Assembly (NCBI GenBank): GCA_030524105.1
Contig: JAUNHE010000009.1
Span: forward strand, 1-64,000
DNA length: 64,000 bases
Direction: 5' to 3'
DNA from: Rothia sp. (in: high G+C Gram-positive bacteria)
Lineage (GTDB): Bacteria > Actinomycetota > Actinomycetes > Actinomycetales > Micrococcaceae
In this document: positions 54,943-64,000 of the stretch, piece by piece
How the letters are laid out: every line of letters begins with the position of its first letter
Numbering within the stretch: the first letter of the stretch is position 1
Notes under the pieces: generated by a model
Told to the model about the DNA's origin: nothing
Database searches by the model: none
Seen by the model: only the letters and a program-made list of their open reading frames with translations
Position numbers and translations under genes: made by a program

Positions 54943-57900
54943 TCATACTTTCTGAATGCTGACTTCTTGCTGGTCAGCCACCCGGTAGCTGATGCTCTCT
55001 GCCAGAGTTTCAGTAGCTACAAGCTCCCGGTAGTCCCGGAGGGCAGCAAGGACCTGGCTCGGTGCCGCAAGTTCTAGCTCAATACGATCAGAGACCTGCA
55101 AACCTGCTTCCTTACGGGCGTTTTGAACAGACCGGATCGTGTCTCTGGCCAGTCCTTCAGCCTTAAGCTGGTCAGTCAGCTCAGTGTCAAGAACCAAAAA
55201 GCCCCCACCTGCCAAGACAGATACTGCCTTGCTGCCCTGGTCCTGGCCAGAGTTGACAACTGTCTCCAGCTCATACTCACCCTCCAGTAGTTCAAGGCTC
55301 TCCCCTAGGTCAGCTAAATCCAGCAGGGGCTTTCCAGCAGCACTAAGCTGCCAGCTACCGGTCTTGGCTGCTTTAATAGCTCGCTGCACCTTCTGGCCCA
55401 GGCGGGGGCCAGCGACACGAGCATTAATTTTAAGCTGCTGCGAAATACCGTAATCTGCTGGGTCTACCTGAGAAGAATCCAGCAGCTGCACCGTTTTAAG
55501 ATTAAGCTCCTGGGCAATAATCTGCTCATAAAAACCAGAAAGTTTATGGCCTTCTCTGGAGGCAACAATCATTTTCTGCAAGGGCTGGCGCACCCGCAGC
55601 TTGTGTTCCTTACGCAGGGCCGAACCTGCAGAGCAAATAGCACGGGTCCTATCCATTAATTCCAGTAGCTCTGTTTCATCGGCAAAAGCTGCCTCTTGGG
55701 GCCAGTCACTCAGGTGCACAGAACGCTGGCCGGTCAGGCCCCGGTAGATTTCTTCTGCCAGAAAAGGAATCAGCGGAGCGGCAAGCGATACGGTGGTCAC
55801 CAGGGCAGTATAGAGCACATCAAAGGCAAGGGGATCCTCATCAAAAAACCGCTGCCTGGAACGACGAACATACCAGTTTGTCAAAGAATCCATATAGTGG
55901 CGAAGGTGCTCACAGGCTGCCCAGATGTCGTAAGAATCCATAGCCTGGCTAAGATCTCTCACCAGCTGCCCGGTTTTACCTAGGATAAAACGGTCCATGG
56001 GCTGGCTAGACTCATAGCGCAGCTGCGCCTGATAGCCGGCGCCCCGGTTAGCGGCGTTAGTGTAGAGGGTAAAGAAATGGTAGGCATTCCACAGCGGCAG
56101 CATCAGTTGGCGGACGCCTTCACGAATACCCTGCTCAGTGACAATCAGATTACCGCCACGCAGGATGGGTGAAGACATTAAAAACCAGCGCATAGCGTCG
56201 GAGCCGTCCCGGTTCAAAACTTCAGAAACGTCCGGATAGTTCTGTAGGGATTTAGACATCTTCTGCCCATCGGATCCTAAGACAATACCGTGGGAGATCA
56301 CGTTCGTAAAGGCAGGACGATCAAACAGCGCTGTAGCAAGAATATGCAGGGTATAAAACCAGCCACGGGTTTGACCAATATATTCAACAATAAAATCTGC
56401 CGGATTGTGCTGCTCAAACCAGTCCTTATTTTCAAAAGGATAGTGCACCTGGGCAAAAGGCATCGAGCCGGAGTCAAACCAAACGTCCAAGACGTCCTCA
56501 ACCCGGCGCATCTTAGAACGCCCACTAGGATCGTCAGGATTAGGCCTAGTCAACTGATCAATATAGGGACGGTGCAGGTCTGGTTCTCCCGCCTCGTTTA
56601 AAGGCAACTGGCCAAAATCAGCTTCCAGTTCTGCCAGAGACCCGTAAACATCCGTCCGGGGGTAGTGGGGGTCATCCGAGACCCAGACCGGTATGGGAGA
56701 ACCCCAGAACCGATTGCGAGAAATAGACCAGTCACGAGCGTTATCCAGCCATTTACCAAACTGGCCATCTTTAACGTTGGCCGGGACCCAGTTAATATCG
56801 GCATTAAGCTGGCTCATTCGTTCTTTGATCTCGGTAACTTTTACATACCAGGATGTGACGGCCCGGTAGATGAGCGGTGTCCGGCAGCGCCAGCAGTGCG
56901 GATAAGAGTGCTGATAGGATTTTTCCCTTATCAGCACTCCCCTGTCTTTGAGAACATTAATAATGATGCGGTTGGCCTCAAAAACCTGAAGACCAGCAAT
57001 AGCAGCTAACTCAGCCCCCGAGCTAGTTGAGCTATCGGCAAAGAGGTCAAGAAAGCGGGCTCCTTCATCCACGGAAAGAATAACGGGTATTCCGTACTGC
57101 TCACACACCTTCTGGTCTTCTTCACCATAGGCAGGGGCCTGGTGTACCAACCCGGTACCGTCACTAGTCGTCACGTAATCGGCCAGGACAAACTGCCAGC
57201 AGTTTTGGGTGGCAAATTTCTCTGTATCCGTAAAATAATCCCAGAGCGGCTGATAACGGATACCTTCCAGCTGAGAGCCCAGATAGCGGCCTAAGACAGC
57301 CTGCTGGCCCTGTTCAAGGTGCTCATAACCAAGATCCTGATAGTAGCTGGGCAACAGATCCTCTGCCAGCAAAAATTTTTGACCGCTATAGCGACCGACC
57401 CCAGCCAGGACAACATAGCTGATGTGCGGGCCCAAGGCCAGGGCCTGGTTAGTCGGCAACGTCCAGGGGGTGGTAGTCCAAGCCAGGGCCTGAACCCCAG
57501 CAAGCTCCGCGGCAATAGCCGGATCTTTAGCCCCAGCCTGCTGGGAGCTAATTTTAAAGGCGACCGTCACCGAGGGATCCTGCCGATCCTGGTAGACCTC
57601 ATCGTCCATCCGCAATTCGTGGTTAGATAAGGGAGTTTCGTCTTTCCAGCAGTAGGGCAAGACCCTAAACCCCTGATAGGTTAAACCCTTCTCATGCAAA
57701 GTTTTGAAGGCCCAAATAACCGACTCCATGTACTGAAGGTTCAGGGTTTTGTAGTCATTGGCAAAATCAACCCAGCGCCCCTGCCGGCGCACATAGGCCT
57801 CCCATTCCTTGGTGTATTTAAGCACCGATCGACGGGCCTCCTGGTTAAAGCGGCCTATACCCATGTCAAGGATTTCTTTTTTATCCTTCATGCCCAGTTG

Positions 57901-58242
57901 CTTCATGGCCGCAAGCTCTGCCGGTAGCCCGTGGGTATCCCAGCCAAATCGGCGCTCTACCCGCCGGCCCCGTTGAGTCTGGTAGCGGGCAACCAGGTCT
58001 TTGACGTAGCCGGTCAGCAGATGCCCGTAATGGGGTAGTCCGTTAGCAAAGGGGGGCCCGTCATAAAAAACAAATTCGTTGGCACCTTCAGCGCCGGCCT
58101 CTCTGGCTGCAACAGAAGCAGCAAAAGTATTGTCTTTGTCCCAGTAGGCCAGCACAGCCTCTTCAATGGCAGGGAAGGAAGGTGAAGCAGCAAGACCTGC
58201 ATCGTGGCCACTAGTAGCCCGGGGATAAATAGGTTTATTCAT
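54943..58242 (-). CDS. ileS: isoleucyl-tRNA synthetase
   Basis: 1099 aa. It is a class Ia synthetase with the HIGH-type site in [18 protein letters not shown] (about 61-78), editing domain [15 protein letters not shown], the KMSKS loop QKMSKSLQN and a helical anticodon domain. The CxxC near [10 protein letters not shown] belongs to the zinc site. The length and the lack of a C-terminal zinc-finger pair fit the eukaryotic-like IleS type of some bacteria, which is often less sensitive to mupirocin. This last point is inference. The gene is preceded by a T-box leader. Confidence 0.96.
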   Translation of the reverse strand: MNKPIYPRATSGHDAGLAASPSFPAIEEAVLAYWDKDNTFAASVAAREAGAEGANEFVFYDGPPFANGLPHYGHLLTGYVKDLVARYQTQRGRRVERRFGWDTHGLPAELAAMKQLGMKDKKEILDMGIGRFNQEARRSVLKYTKEWEAYVRRQGRWVDFANDYKTLNLQYMESVIWAFKTLHEKGLTYQGFRVLPYCWKDETPLSNHELRMDDEVYQDRQDPSVTVAFKISSQQAGAKDPAIAAELAGVQALAWTTTPWTLPTNQALALGPHISYVVLAGVGRYSGQKFLLAEDLLPSYYQDLGYEHLEQGQQAVLGRYLGSQLEGIRYQPLWDYFTDTEKFATQNCWQFVLADYVTTSDGTGLVHQAPAYGEEDQKVCEQYGIPVILSVDEGARFLDLFADSSTSSGAELAAIAGLQVFEANRIIINVLKDRGVLIREKSYQHSYPHCWRCRTPLIYRAVTSWYVKVTEIKERMSQLNADINWVPANVKDGQFGKWLDNARDWSISRNRFWGSPIPVWVSDDPHYPRTDVYGSLAELEADFGQLPLNEAGEPDLHRPYIDQLTRPNPDDPSGRSKMRRVEDVLDVWFDSGSMPFAQVHYPFENKDWFEQHNPADFIVEYIGQTRGWFYTLHILATALFDRPAFTNVISHGIVLGSDGQKMSKSLQNYPDVSEVLNRDGSDAMRWFLMSSPILRGGNLIVTEQGIREGVRQLMLPLWNAYHFFTLYTNAANRGAGYQAQLRYESSQPMDRFILGKTGQLVRDLSQAMDSYDIWAACEHLRHYMDSLTNWYVRRSRQRFFDEDPLAFDVLYTALVTTVSLAAPLIPFLAEEIYRGLTGQRSVHLSDWPQEAAFADETELLELMDRTRAICSAGSALRKEHKLRVRQPLQKMIVASREGHKLSGFYEQIIAQELNLKTVQLLDSSQVDPADYGISQQLKINARVAGPRLGQKVQRAIKAAKTGSWQLSAAGKPLLDLADLGESLELLEGEYELETVVNSGQDQGSKAVSVLAGGGFLVLDTELTDQLKAEGLARDTIRSVQNARKEAGLQVSDRIELELAAPSQVLAALRDYRELVATETLAESISYRVADQQEVSIQKV

Positions 58243-58550
58243 GGCGAAGCGCCCTTATCAATCACGTATTCAATATTGAGGACTCGCAAGGACGCCTCAA
58301 GGGCGCGGTACCACCTTGCTTACCAATAACCAAAGCCGCACCGCTGCCCTGGAGTTAAAATGCCCCAGGGTGGCGGTGCAGATAAGCGCTATCAGTCGCT
58401 TCTTTGACTGCTGTCTCGGGCTTACCCGTTCGGTTCTACTCAGGCTGTATCTATTCCGCGCAGCCCCTCGTCGCAACGAATACTTGGGACCTTGCAGGTA
58501 CGGCCTTTTCTTCCGAATTGCTCGCCGGTGATAGCCGGGTCTATGCAACT
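58243..58550 (-). promoter_or_regulatory. T-box leader of ileS
   Basis: The minus strand contains AAGGTGGTACCGCG (58317 down to 58304), the hallmark T-box sequence that pairs with uncharged tRNA acceptor ends. Long stems flank it, including CACCGCCACCCTGGGGC with its partner GCCCTGGAG-type arm near 58345-58385. ATC at 58532-58530, within GGCTATCACC near the 5' end, is a candidate isoleucine specifier in a short stem I. As the sequence between the T-box and the ATG can pair (GCGCCCTT with AAGGGCGC) without a T-run, control of translation rather than termination is likely, as in other actinobacteria. Confidence 0.85.
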
Positions 58551-58556
58551 TTTTAT

Positions 58557-58586
58557 AGTGTAAGCAGTTTGTTCTGCTCTGTCTAA
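58557..58586 (-). promoter_or_regulatory. candidate ileS promoter
   Basis: On the minus strand TTAGAC (58586-58581) and TACACT (58562-58557) are 18 bases apart, placing the transcript start near 58550, just ahead of the T-box stem I. Judged by eye. Confidence 0.45.
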
Positions 58587-58761
58587 CGAGACGAGCTATC
58601 AAACATATATTCTAATTTCGAATTTAGGGCAGCCCGGGACCGGCTTAACCCAAGATCTTGTGCCAGCAGAGTCTGAATAACCCAAAATAAGCTACTGGAA
58701 TTCGAAACTAAAGCGAGCAGATTCACTCAAAATATCCCCTGATCTTTTTTGGTTATTTCTA

Positions 58762-59214
58762 TCAAACATATTTCTGACCGGCCTGTTTAGACAAGTAACG
58801 CAACAGTTGTTGAGCTCGTTGAGGACGACCAAAAGCAGTCACAGCAATCAAAAGATCGTCGGCTATTTTTTCATGGGCCAGCAACCATACATCGGAGTCG
58901 GCAGCATTACCTCCCTGCAAACACCAAATCTGACGCTGCTGGCACAACCGGGCCACTTGTTGGTTAACTGCCGCCTGGCTGGTATGGGCCAGCACCAGCC
59001 AGCAACCAATCACATCCCCTGGTTCAAACTCCCGCTGCCGCCAGAGCAACTTACCCTGCCCAGCCCAACTGGCAAGCTCTGCACTCACCTCAGGAGCTAC
59101 CAGCTGCACACAAGCCCCAGCGGCAAGCAAAGAAGCAACCCGACGTTGAGCCACCTGCCCACCCCCAACAACCAGCACAGGCTTACCTTCTAGCCGTAAA
59201 GCGCAAGGTAGCAT
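58762..59214 (-). CDS. SirC-like precorrin-2 dehydrogenase
   Basis: 150 aa. The NAD-binding start is KPVLVVGGGQVAQRRVASLL (about 11-30), with WCLQGGNAADSDVWL later. It is the N-terminal CysG-type domain as a stand-alone protein, which oxidises precorrin-2 to sirohydrochlorin for siroheme. The usual C-terminal dimerisation extension of CysG is short here. Siroheme is needed by the neighbouring nitrite reductase. Confidence 0.85.
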   Translation of the reverse strand: MLPCALRLEGKPVLVVGGGQVAQRRVASLLAAGACVQLVAPEVSAELASWAGQGKLLWRQREFEPGDVIGCWLVLAHTSQAAVNQQVARLCQQRQIWCLQGGNAADSDVWLLAHEKIADDLLIAVTAFGRPQRAQQLLRYLSKQAGQKYV

Positions 59215-59372
59215 GATCCCTCCTCAGCAGGGCCAAGCCGACAGGACAGCTTCTGAAATAGCCCGACCCACATATCTGCCCCTAGACTTTTACTTAAGCC
59301 CCATATTCGGCAGACATATTAATAAATTATTATTAATGTTTAATAAACCTTAAGAAAATAGTGGGAGACTAA

Positions 59373-59702
59373 CTAGACCTGAATAAAAACTTCTCCCTCG
59401 TCCACCCGGGCCGGATAAACACCAAGACTATAATCTGACCCATTGAGTTGCTCACCAGTGAGCAGGCTGTACTCCTCCTTATAAAGAGGAGAAGCAAGAC
59501 TGGGAACACCGGCCTTCTCCCCCGTAATTCCGCGGGCGATCACCAGGGCACCGCTACGCGGATCACGGTGATCTGTAGCAAAGACACGATCGCCACTCAG
59601 CCTAAAAATTGCAAACTGCCGGCCCTCCACTAAGGCCACCTCCCCCCAGTTTTCTTCCAAATCATCAAGTAAACATACCCTGTGCCAGATTAGGTCACTC
59701 AC
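59373..59702 (-). CDS. nirD: nitrite reductase small subunit NirD
   Basis: 109 aa from the GTG at 59702, preceded by GGGGGT. Frames reaching 60014 run into the nirB region and are not credible. It has the Rieske-like fold without the cluster ligands: DLIWHRVCLLDDL, VFATDHRDPRSGALVIARG and SLASPLYKEEYSLLTG. NirD associates with NirB. Here it is transcribed away from nirB, not downstream of it. Confidence 0.88.
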   Translation of the reverse strand: MSDLIWHRVCLLDDLEENWGEVALVEGRQFAIFRLSGDRVFATDHRDPRSGALVIARGITGEKAGVPSLASPLYKEEYSLLTGEQLNGSDYSLGVYPARVDEGEVFIQV

Positions 59703-59849
59703 ACCCGTACCCCCATACAGTTTTAATACTCCAGACAACGCTTCATCTTGACTTAAAACAAAAATCAATTCCAGTGTTATATTAGCATTATTGATACCGA
59801 TAATAGGAGCTTCCCACAAGCTCAGAACTAGCAGTAAAAATGGGGAAAC
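59703..59849. promoter_or_regulatory. nirD-nirB divergent promoter region
   Basis: The 147-bp AT-rich gap separates divergent starts. It contains ATTATTGATACCGATAATA, an imperfect palindrome near 59787-59805 that may bind a nitrogen regulator. This is suggestive only. Confidence 0.35.
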
Positions 59850-62480
59850 ATGACTGAGAGCAACACACAGGAACCTCGCAATATTCTCGTCATCGGCGGC
59901 GGCCCCGCAGCCTGGCGATTTGTACGAGCTTTCCTCCAGGAAAACAGCCGCGACCAGGTTAGCGTCCTCAGCGCCGAAAAACACATCCCCTACGACCGAG
60001 TCGCCCTCGAACAACTCTTTAAGGAACCTACAAAAGACCTCACCCTAGCCAACCCAGAAATCTGGCAAGATCCCCGCGTCAATCTTGTCCTGGGCGTCAG
60101 CGCACAGAGTATCAACCGCAAAGAACAAACCGTCAAGGCAGACAACCAAGAAACCTACCCCTACGATCAGCTTGTCCTAGCCACCGGCTCCCGAGCCGTT
60201 AAAATCCCCATCCCCGGCTCAGAGGCAGCACACGTCTTTAGAACCATCGAAGACGTACAAACCATGGTCTCCGAAGTAGCCCGCCTCAAAAAACAACTGG
60301 GCAGAGCCCCCCAAGCCATTGTGGTAGGCGGAGGCCTGCTCGGACTCGAAGCAGCTGAAGGCCTACGAGACCTAGGCGCAGAAGCAACCATTCTTGACGT
60401 AGCCCCCTGGCTCCTCTCCATCGAAGTAGACCAAGGCGGCGGGCACCTTGTCAACAGCCTTATCCGCCAGGCAGGAATCAAGGTAGAAACAGGAGCCTTT
60501 ATCTCCTCCATCAACCTCAACACCGCAGGAGAAGTCAACTCCGTATCGGTAGCAGACGGTATGGGAGACGAAGCAGCCCTGCACAACCTCCAGGCAGATT
60601 TAGTCTGCATGGCAGCAGGTATCCGCCCCAACGACGACCTAGCCCGCAAGGCAGGCCTTGCCCTAGGCGAGCGCGGCGGTGTTGTTGTTAATGCCCGCTG
60701 CCAGAGCCAGGACGAACGTATCTGGGCCATCGGCGAAGTAGCCTGCGTGCTAGGACGAACCTGGGGTCTGGTAGCCCCGGCCAACCAGATGGCAGAAGCC
60801 GTAGCTAAAAACCTTAATGGAGCGGCAGTAGAAGTTCAGGAATTTGATATTGCCACCAAACTTAAGTTCTCCGGTCTAGAAGTGGGCGGCTTTGGTGACC
60901 GCAGAGCAAGCAGTGATCAGGCCCTGGAAGTTATCTACCTGGACCCAACCCAAAATATCTACCAAAAGATTGTTACCTCCCCGGACGCCAAGACCCTGCT
61001 GGGCGGAGTCTTTGTAGGAGACGCTTCCCCCTTTGACGCCCTTAAACCCCTGCTGGGGCGGGAACTTCCAGCAGAACCGGCAGCCTACCTCTCTGCAGCT
61101 GGCGGTGAGGGCGCTCCCGATACAGAGCTACCCGACGAGGCTATTCTCTGTTCCTGCAACAACATCAGCTTTGGCAGTGTCCGCTCTGCCATTAGCCAGG
61201 GAAATCAGGATCTGCCCTCGCTGAAGAAAACAACCACTGCCGGCACCCAGTGCGGCTCCTGCCTGCCCCTCCTTCAAAAAACCCTGGAACAGGAGATGAA
61301 GAAGCTAGGCCTGAGCGTGAGCAAGGCCCTGTGTGAGCACTTTGAGTTTTCCCGGGCAGAACTCTTTGCCGCTGTTAAGGCGAGCGACTACGATGATTTT
61401 CCCTCTATCCTGGCCCGGTTCGGCCAGGGCCAGGACGGTTGCGCTATCTGCAAACCCACCGTAGCCTCCATCCTCGCTTCCACCAAAAAATCCTATGTTC
61501 TTGATAATGGTCGCGGCAGTCTGCAAGATACTAATGACCGCAACCTAGCCAATATGCAAAAGGACGGCACCTACGGAGTGGTTCCACGCATCCCAGGCGG
61601 TGAGATCACGCCAGAGAAACTAGCCGTTATAGCCCAAGTAGCTGGTGATTACGGCCTCTACACCAAGATCAACGGGGCCCAGCGTATTGGACTGTACGGG
61701 GCCCGCCTGGAACAACTCCCCCAGATCTGGGCTCGGCTTGTTGAAGCGGGTTTTGAGTCTGGCCAGGCTTACGGAAAGTCTTTACGCAATGTTAAATCCT
61801 GTATTGGTTCGTCCTGGTGCCGTTTTGGGGTGCAGGATTCGACCACGCTGGCTATTGATCTGGAACACCGGTATCGGGGTCTGCGCTCGCCGCATAAGTT
61901 TAAAATGGGGGTTTCCGGTTGTAACCGTGAATGTGCTGAGGCTCAAAATAAGGATGTTGGTGTTATTGCTACGAGCAAGGGCTGGAACCTTTATGTTGCC
62001 GGCAATGGGGGTGCCACCCCAGCCCACGGTAGGCTGCTGGCTCAAGACCTGGATCAGCAGACTTTGTTCACCTATATTGACCGTTATTTGATGTATTACA
62101 TTAGGACGGCCGATAAGCTTCAGCGTACCGCCCGCTGGGCTGAAGATCTCGATGAACAGTATGGTGATGCTATAGAGCATCTGCGGCAGGTTGTGATTGA
62201 GGATAAGCTCGGTATTTGCCGGGACTTAGAGGCAGACATGCAGTACCATGTCGATTCCTACGAGGATGAATGGGCTGCCACGCTTAAAGATCCTCAGCGG
62301 CTCAGGCGCTTTCGGGCTTTTGTTAATGATCCTACTGGTCAGGATAGCCATTCCCGTATGTATGTCTTAGAACGGGAGCAGATTAGGCCGGCCACAGCTC
62401 AAGAAATTGCCGAACATGAAGCGGGTCAGGGAAAGGTGCTTGTTAGCGGAGCCAAGATCCCCCTTGGCCAGCCCAACTAA
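59850..62480 (+). CDS. nirB: NAD(P)H-dependent nitrite reductase large subunit NirB
   Basis: 876 aa. Domains in order: FAD/NAD-binding reductase (ILVIGGGPAAWRFVRAF, then VVGGGLLGLEAAEGLRDLGA), a BFD-like 2Fe-2S region (CSCNNISFGSV and AGTQCGSCLPLL), a second Cys pair (GCAICKP), the ferredoxin-like half-domain, and the siroheme/4Fe-4S site with Cys at CIGSSWCRFG and GVSGCNRECAEAQ. It reduces nitrite to ammonia for assimilation. Uroporphyrinogen methyltransferase follows by 16 bp. GGGGA precedes the ATG. Confidence 0.96.
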   Translation: MTESNTQEPRNILVIGGGPAAWRFVRAFLQENSRDQVSVLSAEKHIPYDRVALEQLFKEPTKDLTLANPEIWQDPRVNLVLGVSAQSINRKEQTVKADNQETYPYDQLVLATGSRAVKIPIPGSEAAHVFRTIEDVQTMVSEVARLKKQLGRAPQAIVVGGGLLGLEAAEGLRDLGAEATILDVAPWLLSIEVDQGGGHLVNSLIRQAGIKVETGAFISSINLNTAGEVNSVSVADGMGDEAALHNLQADLVCMAAGIRPNDDLARKAGLALGERGGVVVNARCQSQDERIWAIGEVACVLGRTWGLVAPANQMAEAVAKNLNGAAVEVQEFDIATKLKFSGLEVGGFGDRRASSDQALEVIYLDPTQNIYQKIVTSPDAKTLLGGVFVGDASPFDALKPLLGRELPAEPAAYLSAAGGEGAPDTELPDEAILCSCNNISFGSVRSAISQGNQDLPSLKKTTTAGTQCGSCLPLLQKTLEQEMKKLGLSVSKALCEHFEFSRAELFAAVKASDYDDFPSILARFGQGQDGCAICKPTVASILASTKKSYVLDNGRGSLQDTNDRNLANMQKDGTYGVVPRIPGGEITPEKLAVIAQVAGDYGLYTKINGAQRIGLYGARLEQLPQIWARLVEAGFESGQAYGKSLRNVKSCIGSSWCRFGVQDSTTLAIDLEHRYRGLRSPHKFKMGVSGCNRECAEAQNKDVGVIATSKGWNLYVAGNGGATPAHGRLLAQDLDQQTLFTYIDRYLMYYIRTADKLQRTARWAEDLDEQYGDAIEHLRQVVIEDKLGICRDLEADMQYHVDSYEDEWAATLKDPQRLRRFRAFVNDPTGQDSHSRMYVLEREQIRPATAQEIAEHEAGQGKVLVSGAKIPLGQPN

Positions 62481-62496
62481 GGATAGTGGTAGGCAG

Positions 62497-63522
62497 ATGT
62501 TCGCTGAAATTGAACTTGATCAGAGCCATGTAATGCTCTGTGGGGCTCCTGAACGGACCCAGCGGGTTGCTCTTAAATACGGGGCTGCAGCCCAGCTATC
62601 CCGCTGTGCAAAAGTGTCCTCGCTGGCTGTGGCGGACCCTTTTGCCTTAGCTGTTATCTGCTGCTCGGATGAGCAGGAGCAAGTTCAGTGGCGTCAGGCT
62701 CTTCAGCCTCACGGTGCGGCGATCATTATCGATCCAGAGCCAGAGCCTAGCCAGCCTGGGAAAGTTTATCTGGTAGGTGCCGGCCCTGGGGCTAGTGATC
62801 TTGTAACCAGGGGGGCTCTTAAGGCCTTAGCCCAGGCTGATCTGGTGCTACTTGACCATTTAGCTCCGCAGCAGCAAGTGCAGCAGTGGGCTCCACACGC
62901 CCAGCTTATCGACGTGGGTAAAATACCGGGTAAGCATCGGGTCCCTCAAGAAGAGATCGATCGTTTGATGGTAGAGCATGCCCTAGCCGGAGAAGTCGTT
63001 GTTCGTTTTAAAGGTGGGGACCCTTACGTTTTTGGGCGGGGTGCCGAAGAGGAATATGTTTGCCAGCAGGCCGGTGTGCCGGTAGAAGTGATCCCCGGAG
63101 TCAGTGCCGCCATTGCGGTACCGGCTGCAGCCGGAGTCCCGCTCTCCTTACGAGGTCTTAGCCGGGTATTTGCTGTAGCTTCTGGGCACCAGCCGCTATC
63201 GGCTAGCCAGCTAGACTACCTGGCGGCCCTGCTAGCTGACGGTGGAACTCTCAGCCTGCTCATGGGAGTTAAAACCCTGGCTCAGACCGCCACCGGTTTA
63301 GCTCAACGCCAGGTGGACCCAGACCTGCCGGTGCTAGCTATTGAAAACGGTTACCGCCCCCACCAGTGCATCACCTTTTCAACCCTAGCCCAGATGATCC
63401 ACGATTTTCAGTCGGTTAAGCCCCCGGCCGTGCTAGTTCTGGGACAGGTGGTGGGCAGCGCTGGGCCAGACCGGGATGCAGTCATGGCCGCAGCCTTTGA
63501 AACCCATAACAATCAGCCCTGA
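62497..63522 (+). CDS. cobA: uroporphyrinogen-III C-methyltransferase (SUMT) with degenerate N-terminal domain
   Basis: 341 aa from the ATG at 62497. Earlier codons overlap nirB. The SAM-methyltransferase core begins GKVYLVGAGPGASDLVTRGA (about 88-107) and includes VRFKGGDPYVFGRGAEE and VIPGVSAAIAVPAAAGVP. It makes precorrin-2 for siroheme. The first 85 residues resemble a worn CysG-type dehydrogenase half (VMLCGAPERTQRVALKYGAA) without the GxGxxA signature, while a separate SirC-like gene supplies that activity nearby. Gene symbol follows common use; it acts here for siroheme. Confidence 0.92.
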   Translation: MFAEIELDQSHVMLCGAPERTQRVALKYGAAAQLSRCAKVSSLAVADPFALAVICCSDEQEQVQWRQALQPHGAAIIIDPEPEPSQPGKVYLVGAGPGASDLVTRGALKALAQADLVLLDHLAPQQQVQQWAPHAQLIDVGKIPGKHRVPQEEIDRLMVEHALAGEVVVRFKGGDPYVFGRGAEEEYVCQQAGVPVEVIPGVSAAIAVPAAAGVPLSLRGLSRVFAVASGHQPLSASQLDYLAALLADGGTLSLLMGVKTLAQTATGLAQRQVDPDLPVLAIENGYRPHQCITFSTLAQMIHDFQSVKPPAVLVLGQVVGSAGPDRDAVMAAAFETHNNQP

Positions 63523-63523
63523 T

Positions 63524-63544
63524 GCGATCAGTTTAGAACTGATC
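63524..63544. repeat. inverted repeat between cobA and ahpD-like gene ends
   Basis: GATCAGTT and AACTGATC form an 8-bp stem with a three-base loop, starting just after the cobA stop and extending into the final codons of the convergent gene. No T-run, so its termination strength is unclear. Confidence 0.45.
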
Positions 63545-63868
63545 GTAGGCATCCAGTACCCGAGTAGAGTAGACGGTTGCTGCCCCGGCATTAAGCGCAA
63601 TGGCTGTGCCCAAGGCTGCGGCAACCTCTTCTTTGCTGGCCCCCGCTTTTTTAGCGGCATGGGCGTGGGCAGAGATGCAGCCATCGCAGCGGGTCGTTAC
63701 CGCTACCGCTAAGGAAATAAGCTCGTGGGTTTTATCGTCCAGCACCCCGGTTTTTCGGGTTGCCAGATCCAGCTGATGTGCTGCCTCCGCTACCGGCTCA
63801 TTAACACTGCGAAGGTTTTTGAGTCCTCGCACAACCGAACTGAGTTTGTCCTGCCACGGTCCCATCAT
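63533..63868 (-). CDS. AhpD-like carboxymuconolactone decarboxylase-family protein
   Basis: 111 aa from the ATG at 63868, which follows AAGGATC. Codons up to 63937 are upstream extension. The family motif TTRCDGCISAHAHAAKKAGA has the CxxC of alkylhydroperoxidase AhpD, with the downstream His. It probably reduces peroxides or acts in redox defence. Its end faces cobA. Confidence 0.88.
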   Translation of the reverse strand: MMGPWQDKLSSVVRGLKNLRSVNEPVAEAAHQLDLATRKTGVLDDKTHELISLAVAVTTRCDGCISAHAHAAKKAGASKEEVAAALGTAIALNAGAATVYSTRVLDAYDQF

Positions 63869-64000
63869 ATGATCCTTTTCTCGAAGATTCTGCTTGTCAG
63901 AAACAAGCTGACTACCAGCAACTAGCCTAGTAGACAAAAATATTTTTGAACATATTTTCTGGCTTAGATTTTCCGAAGACAGAATCCATGTATCTAGTCA

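Noticed and set aside
59703-60014. N-terminal extension of nirD by about 104 residues
   Set aside because: It would run through the divergent promoter region and into nirB; the conserved family start is at the GTG at 59702.

Overview
The window comes from an actinobacterium. The minus-strand order ileS-folC-DUF4233-ndk, then rne-rplU-rpmA-obg-proB-proA-nadD-rsfS, the block yebC-ruvC-ruvA-ruvB, the murT/gatD pair, a class Ib nrdHIEF set and an actinobacterial-type T-box before ileS are all typical. The VKOR gene beside rne and the moderate GC content suggest a Micrococcaceae-like (Rothia-like) host. That placement is inference from gene order and family content.

Positions 1-18.1 kb are an accessory island. 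They start in the last codons of an IS5-like transposase, continue through an AT-rich stretch without genes and a decayed 809-bp IS copy (939-1747), and then enter an intact RiPP (ribosomally made, post-translationally modified peptide) locus at 2018-16105. The first seven genes are overlapping or closely packed: an E1/ThiF-like leader-binding protein, a YcaO cyclodehydratase, a double-domain SagB-type azoline dehydrogenase, a split LanB dehydratase (glutamylation protein plus SpaB_C eliminase), a membrane M50-type protease carrying a PqqD-like domain, and a 60-aa precursor whose last 28 residues hold only Ser, Thr, Cys and a terminal Ala3. After a long hairpin come an ABC exporter pair, a second divergent YcaO protein and an unknown membrane protein. 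The predicted product is a heavily azole-modified, dehydrated peptide, either thiopeptide-like or goadsporin-like. No second SpaB_C protein (the pyridine synthase of thiopeptide loci) is present, so a linear product is the simpler prediction. A second decayed copy of the same IS family lies at 17255-17914 in the opposite orientation, so related IS remnants bracket the locus, which sits just downstream of ruvB.

Positions 18.1-33.6 kb are chromosomal core, mostly on the minus strand: Holliday junction processing (ruvABC), yebC, lipid II amidation (murT/gatD), a HIT hydrolase, an unlisted 59-aa gene, a membrane GAF protein, thrS, an FAH-family enzyme, a lipoate/octanoate transferase-like protein and the nrdHIEF ribonucleotide reductase genes. 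The nrd upstream region carries DnaA-box-like sequences and a palindrome. Positions 34-43 kb hold an App1-like phosphatase, a lipoprotein, L-lactate dehydrogenase, small enzymes, two convergent alkylation-repair genes, tRNA-Ala(GGC), rsfS and nadD.

Positions 43.5-58.6 kb contain proline synthesis (proA, proB), obg, ribosomal proteins L27 and L21, RNase E/G, VKOR, ndk, folC and ileS with its T-box leader. Positions 58.7-63.9 kb form an assimilatory nitrite reduction and siroheme cluster: a SirC-type dehydrogenase, nirD, a divergent nirB and uroporphyrinogen-III methyltransferase, followed by an AhpD-like protein.

The strongest candidate for something new is the RiPP locus. Secondary points are abrupt base-composition switches inside ruvA and rne, a MurT without the cysteine zinc ribbon, divergent nirB/nirD, and a winged-helix glycosylase-like protein that looks C-terminally truncated.
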